DNA from: Ferdinandcohnia humi_A
Lineage (GTDB): Bacteria; Bacillota; Bacilli; Bacillales; Bacillaceae_L
Direction: 5' to 3'
Assembly: GCA_047608075.1 (NCBI GenBank)
Contig: JBLKRX010000010.1
Span: 1 to 64,000 of the forward strand
Length of the DNA stretch: 64,000 nt
The translations under genes were made by a program, and so were the position numbers. Every line of letters starts with the position of its first letter. Positions within the stretch are counted from its first letter, which is position 1. Below are positions 18,411-26,680 of this stretch, one piece after another. Below the pieces are notes generated by a model that did not search any database, was not told where the DNA came from, and saw only the letters and a list, made by a program, of their open reading frames with translations.

Positions 18411-18466
18411 GTCTAATAACTTCTACAAAAATAGCGTTAATCCTGGTGAGATCAACGCAGCACACA
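18411..18466. repeat. Dispersed intergenic hairpin repeat, copy G
   Basis: CTAATAACTTCTACAAAAAT then AGCGTTAATCC / AGATCAACGC arms, closing with AGCACACAAT. Confidence 0.5.
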
Positions 18467-18554
18467 ATATCTACAGAAACCATTTCAAAAGCACAACTAT
18501 TGGCATTTGGGAGTAATTATTCTCCACAAGTATCAATCTATCAATGTCACATAA

Positions 18555-19520
18555 TCATTTAACCATTGGGGTACTCCGTTTTATATTTTTTTCATTGTAC
18601 ATATTATTATCTGCCTTAATGAATAGTTCTTCCATCCTTCCTAATGAAGAAGTATTGAAAGCATAGCCTTTTGACATTTTTATTTTAAATAATGTACTTT
18701 TATTATCATTGAAGTAATCTATTTCATTTTGTAATTCAGCAAAAAATGCTTCAATTTGAGAGGGTTCAGTATTTACCATGATTAAAGCAAATTCATCTCC
18801 TCCGATTCTTGAAACAATAACATTATTACATGAGAATCCTTTTAAAAGTTTAGCAGTTTCTTTAATTAAATTGTCGCCAAGTTTGTGTCCAAAGTTATCA
18901 TTTACATATTTAAGTTCATCTAAGTCACAAATAATAATACCTATTGAAACGTCTTCAATTTTGTCATAATTATCAATTAGGGCTTCAAAATATTCCCGGT
19001 TATAAAGTCCTGTCAGCGAATCATGAGAAGCTTTATACTCTAATTTTTGCTGCAGTAAAACTTTATCATTTATATTTCTAATAATTCCTTGTAAAGCTAC
19101 TATTTCGCCATCCATATATATCGGAGTTGCATATTCTTCAAAAGTGATGTAAGTTCCTTCATCATTTCTCCATCTTTGTATAATTGGTTTACTAAAATCG
19201 AGTTCACCTAACTGTTTTTTCACTAATATATGATAATCATCCGGATGAATTCTTTCAAAAGCTGTATATGGATTTTTCATGCTTTCTGTTACTAAGGAAG
19301 GGCTTAAGATTTTCTCTATAGCTGGACTTAAATATATATACTTAAAGATTGGTTTTAGTTCAATGTAATATATGATATCTTTAGAATTCTCAACTAATTT
19401 AACGATAGTTTTGAAATAATTAATTCTTAGCTGTAATTTATTACAGACTTCCTTTATTTTATAGCAAATAAAAATAATTACAGTGATTCCAAACAAAACT
19501 AAGAAAATTTTTGTTAACAC
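18555..19520 (-). CDS. PAS-GGDEF protein, probable membrane-bound diguanylate cyclase
   Basis: 321 residues: one N-terminal membrane helix (1-20), a PAS domain (about 40-150; DIIYYIELKPIFKYI, LQGIIRNINDK), then a GGDEF domain (about 160-315) with intact active site SRIGGDEFALI and the HDSLTGLYNREYF signature. It should make c-di-GMP from GTP. The RxxD inhibitory site normally five residues before GGDEF is absent (NNVIVSR), so product inhibition is probably weak. Its 5' leader carries a c-di-GMP-I riboswitch and terminator (19782-19912), predicting feedback by its own product. Confidence 0.9.
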   Translation of the reverse strand: MLTKIFLVLFGITVIIFICYKIKEVCNKLQLRINYFKTIVKLVENSKDIIYYIELKPIFKYIYLSPAIEKILSPSLVTESMKNPYTAFERIHPDDYHILVKKQLGELDFSKPIIQRWRNDEGTYITFEEYATPIYMDGEIVALQGIIRNINDKVLLQQKLEYKASHDSLTGLYNREYFEALIDNYDKIEDVSIGIIICDLDELKYVNDNFGHKLGDNLIKETAKLLKGFSCNNVIVSRIGGDEFALIMVNTEPSQIEAFFAELQNEIDYFNDNKSTLFKIKMSKGYAFNTSSLGRMEELFIKADNNMYNEKNIKRSTPMVK

Positions 19521-19781
19521 TAGGAAATTTCCTTTCTACTCTAAGTCTGTTTATAAAGCATTAACATACCCTTTCAATGGAATTGTTTATTTAATGTAGT
19601 TTCTAATATTATTTATTCTTTCAGAAGGGTTAATAAATTTGGGGGTTGGATTATAATACGACCTTAATAGACCTAAATACCAAAGCTTTTATATCATGGA
19701 GCTCATAAACTGGTTTTAAAATGATGTTAAGTAAAATAGATTTACCCATTGGATACTCATAAATTAACTTAAAAAATCATA

Positions 19782-19812
19782 ATAAAAAAGAACCTGAAGA
19801 AAAATCAGGTTC
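19782..19812 (-). terminator. Terminator paired with the c-di-GMP riboswitch
   Basis: On the minus strand GAACCTGA / TCAGGTTC closes an 8-bp stem followed by TTTTTTATT. It sits between the aptamer and the GGDEF gene, so it is the likely expression platform. Confidence 0.8.
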
Positions 19813-19827
19813 ATCCTTTTGAACTAA

Positions 19828-19912
19828 TTTCTTCGGCGGCTAGGCTACCATTGCATTGCTTTAGGTCCTTAGCTTTGCGTCCTTACCTTTCGATAAGTTT
19901 GCCTTTATCTAA
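19828..19912 (-). promoter_or_regulatory. c-di-GMP-I (GEMM-I) riboswitch aptamer
   Basis: The minus strand has all class-I hallmarks in order: AAGGCAAACTTATCGAAAGG, GTAAGGACGCAAAGC, a CCTAA block, GCAATGGTAGC and GCCG. The conserved GGACGCAAAGC and GGTAGC are unmistakable. It lies upstream of the diguanylate cyclase gene and ahead of a terminator. Confidence 0.92.
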
Positions 19913-20157
19913 ATTATGACTTATATACTATCTTATTAAGGTATATTATACTACTATTCATCAATCTTCCAATACTTTCGACAAAAACAGACAAAAATAC
20001 TATGATGCATTCTAAGTATCTTACGGTTAAATCTTTTGAAAAATAATACATTTCCTTCTATAACAAAACTTAAGAGTTGAAAATCAGTAAATGATTATCA
20101 ACTCTAAGCTTTATTGAAGTCTTTATTGTTTTGTATCGTTCATTAAGGGAATTTGGT

Positions 20158-20328
20158 TCACCGATGTGGTTTTAGCAACTTTTCAGGGGTCAGTTGTTAA
20201 CAAATCAAATCTTTTTTCTCTTAAGATTTAACAGGAGATGCACTCTTGTTAGTTCCAGATCTACTTAGGGACCACATACTTCTGTTGAACAGCACATCGC
20301 GGGATCAAATATCTCAATTTTTTCAAAT
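20158..20328 (-). pseudogene. arsD metallochaperone, decayed
   Basis: Immediately downstream of arsC the minus strand reads EKIEIFDPAMCCSTEVCGP, a stop, VDLELTRVHLLLNLKR and further broken frames. The IEIFDPAMCCST.VCGP N-terminus with the CC and single C is the diagnostic metal-binding region of ArsD, which hands arsenite to the ArsA ATPase. The start codon region has lost one A of an A run, stops follow, and less than half the gene remains. No arsA is present. Confidence 0.85.
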
Positions 20329-20354
20329 AAGCATTTACTTATAATTTTCATAAA

Positions 20355-20388
20355 AGAAAACCAAGAGATGAGTCTATTGGTTTTTTGA
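20355..20388 (-). terminator. Rho-independent terminator after arsC
   Basis: AAACCAAxAGA / TCTxTTGGTTT stem on the minus strand just after the arsC stop, followed by TTTTC. Confidence 0.65.
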
Positions 20389-20393
20389 TATTA

Positions 20394-20813
20394 TTATTCT
20401 CCAGTTACTGCAAAACGCTTAATTCTTTCACCAATTTGGTCGCGGACACGTTGAAAAACAGCCCATTTTTCTTCATCAGTTCCCTGTGCTTTTGCAGGAT
20501 CATTGAATCCCCAATGATCACGTTTTACATGTGGTGGTGTTATTGGACACTTATCAGCAGCATCTCCACATAAAGTCACTACAAAATCTGCATTGTTTAG
20601 GATAACAGGATCAATAATATCTGAAGTTTGGTTAGAAATATCGATACAGACTTCATTCATTGCTTTTACAGCATTTGGATTCAAACCATGTGCTTCAATA
20701 CCAGCACTGTATACGTTCCACTCATCTCCTAGATATTTTTTCCCCCATCCTTCTGCCATTTGGCTTCTGCATGAGTTACCTGTACATAAAAAGTAGATTG
20801 TTTTTTTTGACAT
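20394..20813 (-). CDS. arsC: Arsenate reductase, thioredoxin-coupled
   Basis: Reduces arsenate to arsenite for export. 139 residues with the low-molecular-weight phosphatase P-loop CTGNSCRS (Cys10, Cys15) and the redox pair Cys82 and Cys89 (TLCGDAADKCP), all present and at normal spacing; this is the thioredoxin-dependent type of Bacillus and Staphylococcus. It starts 25 bases after arsB in the arsR-arsB-arsC operon. A strong AAGGAG site precedes the ATG. Confidence 0.97.
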   Translation of the reverse strand: MSKKTIYFLCTGNSCRSQMAEGWGKKYLGDEWNVYSAGIEAHGLNPNAVKAMNEVCIDISNQTSDIIDPVILNNADFVVTLCGDAADKCPITPPHVKRDHWGFNDPAKAQGTDEEKWAVFQRVRDQIGERIKRFAVTGE

Positions 20814-20838
20814 ATTGGATAACTCCTTTATTGTTTAA

Positions 20839-22134
20839 TTAAATAATTAGTAACCAAATATATAAGCCAACTAATGTTATGAACAATGTTGGAATGGTTA
20901 AAATAATACCTGTTTTAAAATAAGTCCCCCATGAAATTTTAACCCCTTTTTGAAAGAGAACATGTAACCATAAAAGAGTAGCAAGTGAACCAATTGGGGT
21001 GATTTTTGGTCCTAAGTCAGAGCCAATTACATTGGCATAAATTAGAGCTTCTTTTATAACACCACTTGTGTTTGTATCGGCAATCGCTAGAGCATCAATC
21101 ATGACAGTAGGCATATTATTCATTACAGATGAAAGAATAGCTGCTATAAATCCCATTCCTATGGTTGCAGCGAATAAACCTTGATCAGCTGTAAGCTGTA
21201 TAAGACCTGCTAGTATATCTGTTAGTCCTTCATTTCTGAGCCCATAAACAACTACATACATACCAATCGAGAAAAAGACGATTGCCCATGGTGCTCCTTT
21301 AATAACAGCACGTGTATTTACTGCTGGACTTCTTCTTGCCATCAATAGGAAGAAGATTGCAACAATACTAGCGATGATTGATACAGGAATACCTGTAAAT
21401 TCACTTGCAAAATATCCAAACAGTAGTATCCCTAACACAAGCCAGGATAAACGGAACATCTTCATGTCACGAACTGCTTCGACTGGCTTCTTTAATTGAG
21501 CCATATTATAATTTATTGGTATACTCTTACGGAAAAATATATATAAAAATAAAATACTGGCTGCGAGTGAAAAGAAGTTTGGAACAATCATTCTTGATGC
21601 AAACTCTGCGAAACCAATACCAAAAAAGTCTGCCGAAACAATGTTAACTAAGTTACTAACGACGAGCGGTAAAGATGTTGTATCTGCGATAAATCCACTT
21701 GCAATGATAAATGGAAATACCATTTTTTCATTGAAATTTAGGTTTCGAACCATTGCCAAAACAATTGGTGTTAATATTAACGCTGCACCATCGTTCGCAA
21801 AGAAAGCTGCAACTAAAGCTCCTAATATAGAAACAAATACAAACATCCGTACTCCGTTTCCTTTTGCAGCTCTAGCCATATGTAGTGCGGACCACTCAAA
21901 GAATCCAATTTCATCTAAAATTAATGAAATAATAATAATGGCAATAAATGCTAAAGTAGCGTTCCAAACAATAGATGTAACATCTATTACATCTTTAAAA
22001 TCAACTACTCCTACGAGTAAAGCAAGAATAGCTCCACCACACGCTGACCAACCTATGGATATCCCTCTAGGCTGCCAAATAACTAATACAAGAGTTAGTA
22101 AAAAAATCACTGATGCTAATATAATTGATGTCAA
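20839..22134 (-). CDS. arsB: Arsenite efflux permease ArsB
   Basis: Extrudes arsenite (and antimonite) using the proton gradient, or with ArsA. 431 residues, about 12 membrane segments of the ion-transporter superfamily. Hallmarks: FFANDGAALILTPIVLAMV in the first half and VMNNMPTVMIDALAI in the second. Length matches staphylococcal and Bacillus ArsB. Middle gene of the arsR-arsB-arsC operon, 15 bases after arsR. No arsA is present. Confidence 0.96.
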   Translation of the reverse strand: MTSIILASVIFLLTLVLVIWQPRGISIGWSACGGAILALLVGVVDFKDVIDVTSIVWNATLAFIAIIIISLILDEIGFFEWSALHMARAAKGNGVRMFVFVSILGALVAAFFANDGAALILTPIVLAMVRNLNFNEKMVFPFIIASGFIADTTSLPLVVSNLVNIVSADFFGIGFAEFASRMIVPNFFSLAASILFLYIFFRKSIPINYNMAQLKKPVEAVRDMKMFRLSWLVLGILLFGYFASEFTGIPVSIIASIVAIFFLLMARRSPAVNTRAVIKGAPWAIVFFSIGMYVVVYGLRNEGLTDILAGLIQLTADQGLFAATIGMGFIAAILSSVMNNMPTVMIDALAIADTNTSGVIKEALIYANVIGSDLGPKITPIGSLATLLWLHVLFQKGVKISWGTYFKTGIILTIPTLFITLVGLYIWLLII

Positions 22135-22149
22135 TGTATGAACCCCCTA

Positions 22150-22494
22150 TTACTCACAAGAAATGCGTAATCCCTGTTCTTCTAGTTCTTGAAGTTTATA
22201 GTCTTGGTTAGGAAGATGCCCTAGAAGATTCTGAACGAATGGATAATAATCGCTTTCTTTATTTAATGAATAAATAATCCATTGTCCTCTCCTTGTTTCG
22301 CGAACAATTCCAGCATCTTTTAATTTACGAAGATGCTGACTTATTGCTGGTTGACTTGTCTTAAACATTTCAACAAACTCGCATACGCAACAATCAAATG
22401 AATCCAAGATTTTCACCATTGTTAATCGTGTTTTATCTCCAAGCAATTTTAAAAGGGATGCCGCCTTTTCTATTTCTACTGTTTCCCTTTGCAT
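22150..22494 (-). CDS. arsR: Arsenical resistance operon repressor ArsR
   Basis: 114 residues with the winged-helix ArsR fold; helix-turn-helix TSQPAISQHLRKLKDAG. The arsenite-binding cysteines are in the first helix of the recognition module (DCCVCEF: Cys35, Cys36, Cys38), the classic three-coordinate site. It represses its own operon until As(III) binds. The promoter at 22536-22564 lies just upstream, where AT-rich imperfect repeats probably form the operator. Confidence 0.95.
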   Translation of the reverse strand: MQRETVEIEKAASLLKLLGDKTRLTMVKILDSFDCCVCEFVEMFKTSQPAISQHLRKLKDAGIVRETRRGQWIIYSLNKESDYYPFVQNLLGHLPNQDYKLQELEEQGLRISCE

Positions 22495-22535
22495 AAAGCA
22501 CCTCCTATAATACCATTATATAATAATCTGCTTAT

Positions 22536-22564
22536 ATAATATTTCACTTATATGTTGATTTCAA
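22536..22564 (-). promoter_or_regulatory. Sigma-A promoter of the ars operon
   Basis: On the minus strand TTGAAA, 17 bases, TATTAT. The direct ATATAAG repeats overlapping it are the likely ArsR operator. Confidence 0.6.
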
Positions 22565-22592
22565 GTTTATTTTTGTAAACATTTTGTTAAGA

Positions 22593-22640
22593 AAAAGATT
22601 GGCTAGAAACTATATTGGAATAGTTTTAACCAATCTTTTG
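22593..22640. terminator. Long hairpin upstream of the ars promoter
   Basis: AAAGATTGG / CCAATCTTT outer stem with an inner AAACTAT / ATAGTTT stem; T-rich on both sides. It probably insulates the ars promoter from the flavoprotein operon. Confidence 0.6.
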
Positions 22641-22828
22641 TTTTATAACACTACTATTAGCTGGGTTTAGATAAAAAACTTATACAATTCATAGAACATT
22701 TTTTGACCTTGATTTACACGTTAATTACCTTAAGAGTCAATTCTTTCAATAAGAATAATAAACATACACCTGCTATATTTCAAAAACACTTCGCAAATCT
22801 GATTTTTTTCTAGAAAATATACTGTTAT

Positions 22829-22940
22829 TTATCCAAGGGCGGCACCTAAATCTACTATCATGGTAAAGGTAGTCATTCTAAATATCTTGTTTCTTTTGTT
22901 TCGTATTCTGTAACAATGATATCAATAGCATTTAGAAGTA
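22829..22940 (-). pseudogene. MFS transporter fragment
   Basis: The minus strand reads VTEYETKETRYLE, then after a one-base shift MTTFTMIVDLGAALG and a stop. That tract follows the motif of the helix-4/5 region of drug-exporting MFS proteins (T.....DLG.ALGP). Everything else of the gene is gone. It may once have been an exporter of the arsenic island. Confidence 0.4.
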
Positions 22941-23032
22941 TTATTGAAACTTGGAAAAATTGCAGTAAGTAATACATGTGTAACAACAAGTAGTTTATGC
23001 TTTCATAACATTATTGCACCTTCTCTAAAAGT

Positions 23033-23063
23033 AAAAAACCAATCTAATGTATTACAGATTGGT
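23033..23063 (-). terminator. Rho-independent terminator of the flavoprotein operon
   Basis: ACCAATCT / AGATTGGT stem on the minus strand followed by TTTTTTAC, 10 bases after the stop codon. Confidence 0.8.
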
Positions 23064-23072
23064 CATAAAATT

Positions 23073-24443
23073 TTAACTACAACAAGAATTGCTCATTTTA
23101 TTTAATGGTAAAGGTTTTGTCTCACAACAAGATTGAGATTCTATTTGCGTAATATTTGTTTCTGTTGAACAACAATTCGATTCTATGTTTGTTCTGCATA
23201 CACCAGTTTCTGGCAACTCTAAATGTACTTCTTTGGCTCCTTCCAAGTCTCCTGTTAAATAGGCAACAATTGATCGAACTTGTTCATACCCTGTTGCAAG
23301 TAAGAAGGTTGGTGCTCGCCCATAGCTTTTCATACCTACGATATAGAAGTTCTTTTCTGGTTGCCTTAATTCCTCTTCCCCATGCGGTCTAACCGTTCCA
23401 CAGCTATGAATATTAGGATCTATAAGAGGAGCAAGAGCTTCCACACTTTCCACCGCAGAGTCGAGATTTATTCTAATTTCACTCAAGAAAGATACATCTG
23501 GTCTAAACCCAGTACTTACAACAAGTTCATCAATATCCTGGATTGAAACTTCATTTGAATCTAGGTTACCTGTGACACTAATTTTTCCGTTTATTCCTTT
23601 AAGATTATAGATATAAAATGGGGTTAAGACTCTAATTTGTTCAGATTCAACCATTTTCTGAATTCTAATGCCTAGTTCACCACGAGCTTGTAGTCCATCA
23701 TTCTCCTGACCACCATATGCTTCTTTCACATGCAGCTTTCTCATCGCCCAAAAAATTTTGGTATTTGGATACTTTTCTTTCAAAACTACTAGTTCAAGAA
23801 GTGCATTAATGGCTGAATGTCCACTACCAATTACCATAACAGTTTTGTTCTTATAACGATCCTCAAGTGAATATACGTTTGGAATTCCATAATAGATGTG
23901 AGCTTTTAAAGACTGTTCTGCATTCGTCCATATTCCATTTGAAAGGGATGGATTAGGGTTGGTCCAGGTACCAGATGAGTCGATGACAGCTTTTGCTTCA
24001 ACAACCTTTGTCTCTCCATCAGTATCTACATATAATTGAAAAGGTGCATTGTCTCTTTTGGCATTTTTTAATTTATCAAGTTCTTTTCTCGCTACACCTA
24101 CTACTCTAGCATTTAAGACGATTTTATCTTGCATTTCTTTAAGTCGGCTTAATGGGAGAAGATATTCTTCAACCAACTCTTTACCTGTGGGTAATAAATT
24201 TTCATTTGGTGATTTCCAACCTGACATTTCAAGTAACTCCCTTGAAGCCTTATCGATATTGTAGTGCCATGGAGAAAACATTTTAACGTGTCCCCATTCC
24301 AAGATATTTGCACCAACAGTCATTCCTGCTTCAAACAGAATGAAATTTTCTCCCTTTTGAGCAAGATGAGCAGCTGCTGCAAGCCCAACAGGACCACCAC
24401 CAATTATTGCAACTGGAAGATTACTTTGATTAGATTTTTCCAT
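23073..24443 (-). CDS. FAD/NAD(P) oxidoreductase (ArsO-like) with cysteine-pair tail
   Basis: 456 residues. The first dinucleotide fold has GGGPVGLAAAAHLAQKG (FAD, near residue 15); a second glycine motif GSGHSAINALLEL (near residue 207) binds NAD(P)H; the ATG motif-like VVSTGFRPDVSF lies at about residue 315. It resembles the flavin monooxygenase family found in ars operons and often called ArsO. The last 45 residues are a linker with seven cysteines, including three CC pairs (NCCST, SCCET, SCCS), not needed for the fold. Last gene of a four-gene operon. Substrate unknown; an arsenic species is likely. Confidence 0.8.
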   Translation of the reverse strand: MEKSNQSNLPVAIIGGGPVGLAAAAHLAQKGENFILFEAGMTVGANILEWGHVKMFSPWHYNIDKASRELLEMSGWKSPNENLLPTGKELVEEYLLPLSRLKEMQDKIVLNARVVGVARKELDKLKNAKRDNAPFQLYVDTDGETKVVEAKAVIDSSGTWTNPNPSLSNGIWTNAEQSLKAHIYYGIPNVYSLEDRYKNKTVMVIGSGHSAINALLELVVLKEKYPNTKIFWAMRKLHVKEAYGGQENDGLQARGELGIRIQKMVESEQIRVLTPFYIYNLKGINGKISVTGNLDSNEVSIQDIDELVVSTGFRPDVSFLSEIRINLDSAVESVEALAPLIDPNIHSCGTVRPHGEEELRQPEKNFYIVGMKSYGRAPTFLLATGYEQVRSIVAYLTGDLEGAKEVHLELPETGVCRTNIESNCCSTETNITQIESQSCCETKPLPLNKMSNSCCS

Positions 24444-24455
24444 TTCATTTACCTC

Positions 24456-24953
24456 CTAAATCAACAATTTTTCCATTGCCATAACATCAACAAATTGACC
24501 GTCTAACATTCCTTGATTTTTAAATATGCCAACTTCCCTAAATCCTCTTTTTTTATATAACCCTTGACCAAGTCTATTGAATGGAAAAGTAAATAAGACG
24601 ATTTTATGAAACCCGTTTTCTTTCGCAATCACTTCGATGTGAGAGAGTAATTTTCCCCCCACACCTTTACCGCGATAATCTCTCCTAATATAAACTGATA
24701 AATCTGCAACTCCATCATATGCAGAACGGCTATTGTATTGATTTAAACTTGCCCAACCTACAATCTCACCTGCCACTTCCGCTACTATAACTTTATAACG
24801 TCCTGTATGCCGATTAATCCATTCCAACATATAATTCTTATCCTTTATTGTTGTTTCTAGCGTTGCAATTTGATCAATGATACCTTCGTTATAAATCAAG
24901 AGAATTTCTTCAATGTCAATAAAAGATGCGATTCGGATATTGATTTCATTCAT
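24456..24953 (-). CDS. GNAT N-acetyltransferase, ArsN1-like (arsinothricin resistance)
   Basis: 165 residues from the ATG at 24953 (a TTG three codons earlier touches the ribosome-binding site). The GNAT acetyl-CoA loop is RRDYRGKGVGGKL. The ArsN1 pattern is visible from end to end: IYNEGIIDQIATLET, GWASLNQYNSRSAYDGVADL, SVYIRRDYRGKG, the FP.N block, and GFREVGIFKNQGMLDGQFVD. ArsN1 acetylates the arsenical antibiotic arsinothricin. It shares an operon with a MarR regulator and two flavoproteins beside arsRBC, which supports that role. Phosphinothricin-type substrates are the alternative. Confidence 0.8.
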   Translation of the reverse strand: MNEINIRIASFIDIEEILLIYNEGIIDQIATLETTIKDKNYMLEWINRHTGRYKVIVAEVAGEIVGWASLNQYNSRSAYDGVADLSVYIRRDYRGKGVGGKLLSHIEVIAKENGFHKIVLFTFPFNRLGQGLYKKRGFREVGIFKNQGMLDGQFVDVMAMEKLLI

Positions 24954-24971
24954 TTTGAACAATCTCCCTCT

Positions 24972-25424
24972 CTAACAACTACTCTTCTCAGTTTTGATTC
25001 CACAACATAGTGGTGATTTCGTCATTACTTCAGCTAGAAATGTAACTGCTCGCTGTGTCGTTTCACGTTCAAAATCAGTCATTTCACTAAAAATATCTTC
25101 CAAAAATGCATTCACTTGCTTATCAATCTCGGATGCAACTCTTTTCCCTGTATCCGTTAGCGCCAAAATACTTGCTCTTTTGTCTTCTTTTGAAGGTAGT
25201 TTCATTACAAGTTCCATTTTTATTAGTGTTTGTATTTGCCTACTAAACGTTGTAATGTCAATACCAAGCATATCTGCAACCTGTTGCATGGTTGGATTCC
25301 TGTTTGCGTCTATTTCATAAAGGATATGACTTTGTACAGTCGACACATCTATCCCATCAACAGAGCAACATGTTTTATTTAATAACCCAAAACTCCGTGT
25401 AATTGTTTGAAAAGAACTTCTCAT
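24972..25424 (-). CDS. MarR-family regulator with cysteine pairs
   Basis: 150 residues. Winged helix-turn-helix in the middle (MQQVADMLGIDITTFSRQIQ, wing KLPSKEDKRASILALTDTGK). The ends carry a CC pair (Cys19-Cys20) and a C-terminal CCGIKTEKSSC (Cys140, 141, 150). Cysteine clusters at both termini of a MarR protein in an arsenic island suggest direct binding of a trivalent or organic arsenical. It is the second gene of the operon, between the two flavoproteins and close to the acetyltransferase. Confidence 0.82.
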   Translation of the reverse strand: MRSSFQTITRSFGLLNKTCCSVDGIDVSTVQSHILYEIDANRNPTMQQVADMLGIDITTFSRQIQTLIKMELVMKLPSKEDKRASILALTDTGKRVASEIDKQVNAFLEDIFSEMTDFERETTQRAVTFLAEVMTKSPLCCGIKTEKSSC

Positions 25425-25438
25425 GGAAATAATCCCCC

Positions 25439-26572
25439 TTACATTTTTACCAAGCTATTTTCCTTCTCCCTAACGATAGAAGGAATAATAGAAAACGCTG
25501 TCTTTCTTAGTCCTAGAATAAATCGAAAAGTTGGTCCATGACTATGTGATGACAAGGGACCAGCAAAGTATAACCCATGTAAACTGGATTCAAATGACTC
25601 GTTTAATTTAGGAAAATGTGCATACCCTTCTTCTCTTTCGATAGCACCTAATAATTCATTATCAAAAAACGGTACTTTATCAATATCAATTCTGAATCCT
25701 GTTGCTGAAATAATATGATTAACTATTCTTTCGTCACCATTTGATAAAGAAATCTGAATTTCATTTTCACTAACCTTATCTACCTTATCTACTTTTACTC
25801 CAGGATTTTGGGGAACGATCCCTTCCACAAATGGTTTTAAGAAATGAGCTATACTTCCTGGTGATTGCCCCCAACCTTCTTTCTTTTCTTCTTGTGGCAA
25901 GTGATAAAATACATCTCCTACGTCCCTCAATGCAATTTCATTCTCTCTACTACCTGCATAATTTGGCCCTTGTTTGCGATATATTAACTCAACTTCTGCC
26001 CCTTCACGTTTTAATAGACCGGCTGCTTCCCAAGCGCTCTGTCCACTTCCCAATACAACTACTTTTTTACCTTTGAATTGAGAAAACGTTGTATATCCTG
26101 AAGTATGTGAAACTAAATTTGAAGGCAAACCTTTTAAAAAGTCTGGAAGATATCTATAGTGCTCTACACCTGTTGCAACAACTACATTCTTTGCAACGTA
26201 GTGCTCACCAGATTCAGATATCACTTCATAATAACCATCATTATAGGATACCTTTGTAATTTTTTCTTTTGTAAATTCAATTCCTGATTTCTTTGCAAAC
26301 CAGTTAGCATATTCGATAAAAATAGGTCTTGGTAGAGGTGTAACCAACTCTATTCCAGTCTCTTTTGAGAATCGTTGCACAGTCAACTCATCCTTTGAAT
26401 CAGAAAAACTAACAAACTCATGTGGTGTACGGATAAACATGTCTTGAGGCATTTGATTTTTCCAAAAATCCATAGGATATCCAAATAATTTATACTTCAG
26501 ATTATTTGAGACTGCATGTGATGCTAACGATATTCCAAACGGTCCAGATCCGACAATAATTACATCCAACAT
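25439..26572 (-). CDS. FAD-dependent oxidoreductase (flavin monooxygenase-like)
   Basis: 377 residues. FAD motif GSGPFGISLASHA at residue 8, second glycine motif GSGQSAWEAAGLL near 175 and the conserved tail FHxxRRGLR-like region. It resembles lysine/ornithine N-hydroxylase and related monooxygenases. First gene of the operon with the MarR, acetyltransferase and cysteine-tailed flavoprotein; gaps are 14, 18 and 12 bases. A NADPH-dependent oxidation of an organoarsenical is plausible but not shown. Confidence 0.78.
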   Translation of the reverse strand: MLDVIIVGSGPFGISLASHAVSNNLKYKLFGYPMDFWKNQMPQDMFIRTPHEFVSFSDSKDELTVQRFSKETGIELVTPLPRPIFIEYANWFAKKSGIEFTKEKITKVSYNDGYYEVISESGEHYVAKNVVVATGVEHYRYLPDFLKGLPSNLVSHTSGYTTFSQFKGKKVVVLGSGQSAWEAAGLLKREGAEVELIYRKQGPNYAGSRENEIALRDVGDVFYHLPQEEKKEGWGQSPGSIAHFLKPFVEGIVPQNPGVKVDKVDKVSENEIQISLSNGDERIVNHIISATGFRIDIDKVPFFDNELLGAIEREEGYAHFPKLNESFESSLHGLYFAGPLSSHSHGPTFRFILGLRKTAFSIIPSIVREKENSLVKM

Positions 26573-26667
26573 ATAAACATCCCCTTAACAATTGTAATAA
26601 TCAAGTTTTTAAATAACAAGAACCTTTTTATTTGTTCTACTATTTATCCAATTTATAACATTAATAA

Positions 26668-26680
26668 TTGCAAATTACAA
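26668..26680 (-). promoter_or_regulatory. Possible MarR operator in the flavoprotein operon promoter
   Basis: TTGCAAATTACAA is an imperfect 13-bp palindrome (one mismatched pair) of the TTGNAANNTTNCAA form typical of MarR sites, about 96 bases upstream of the first gene. A second short palindrome, ACAATTGT, lies at 26588-26595. Confidence 0.4.

Larger units (their letters stand above)
17571..18554. other. Long intergenic region with a YitT-like remnant and repeat copy G
   Basis: Holds the remnant at 17790-17966 and repeat copy G at 18411-18466, listed separately. A minus-strand 88-codon ORF here has no ribosome-binding site and atypical composition, and I do not support it. Nothing else seen. 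Confidence 0.4.
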
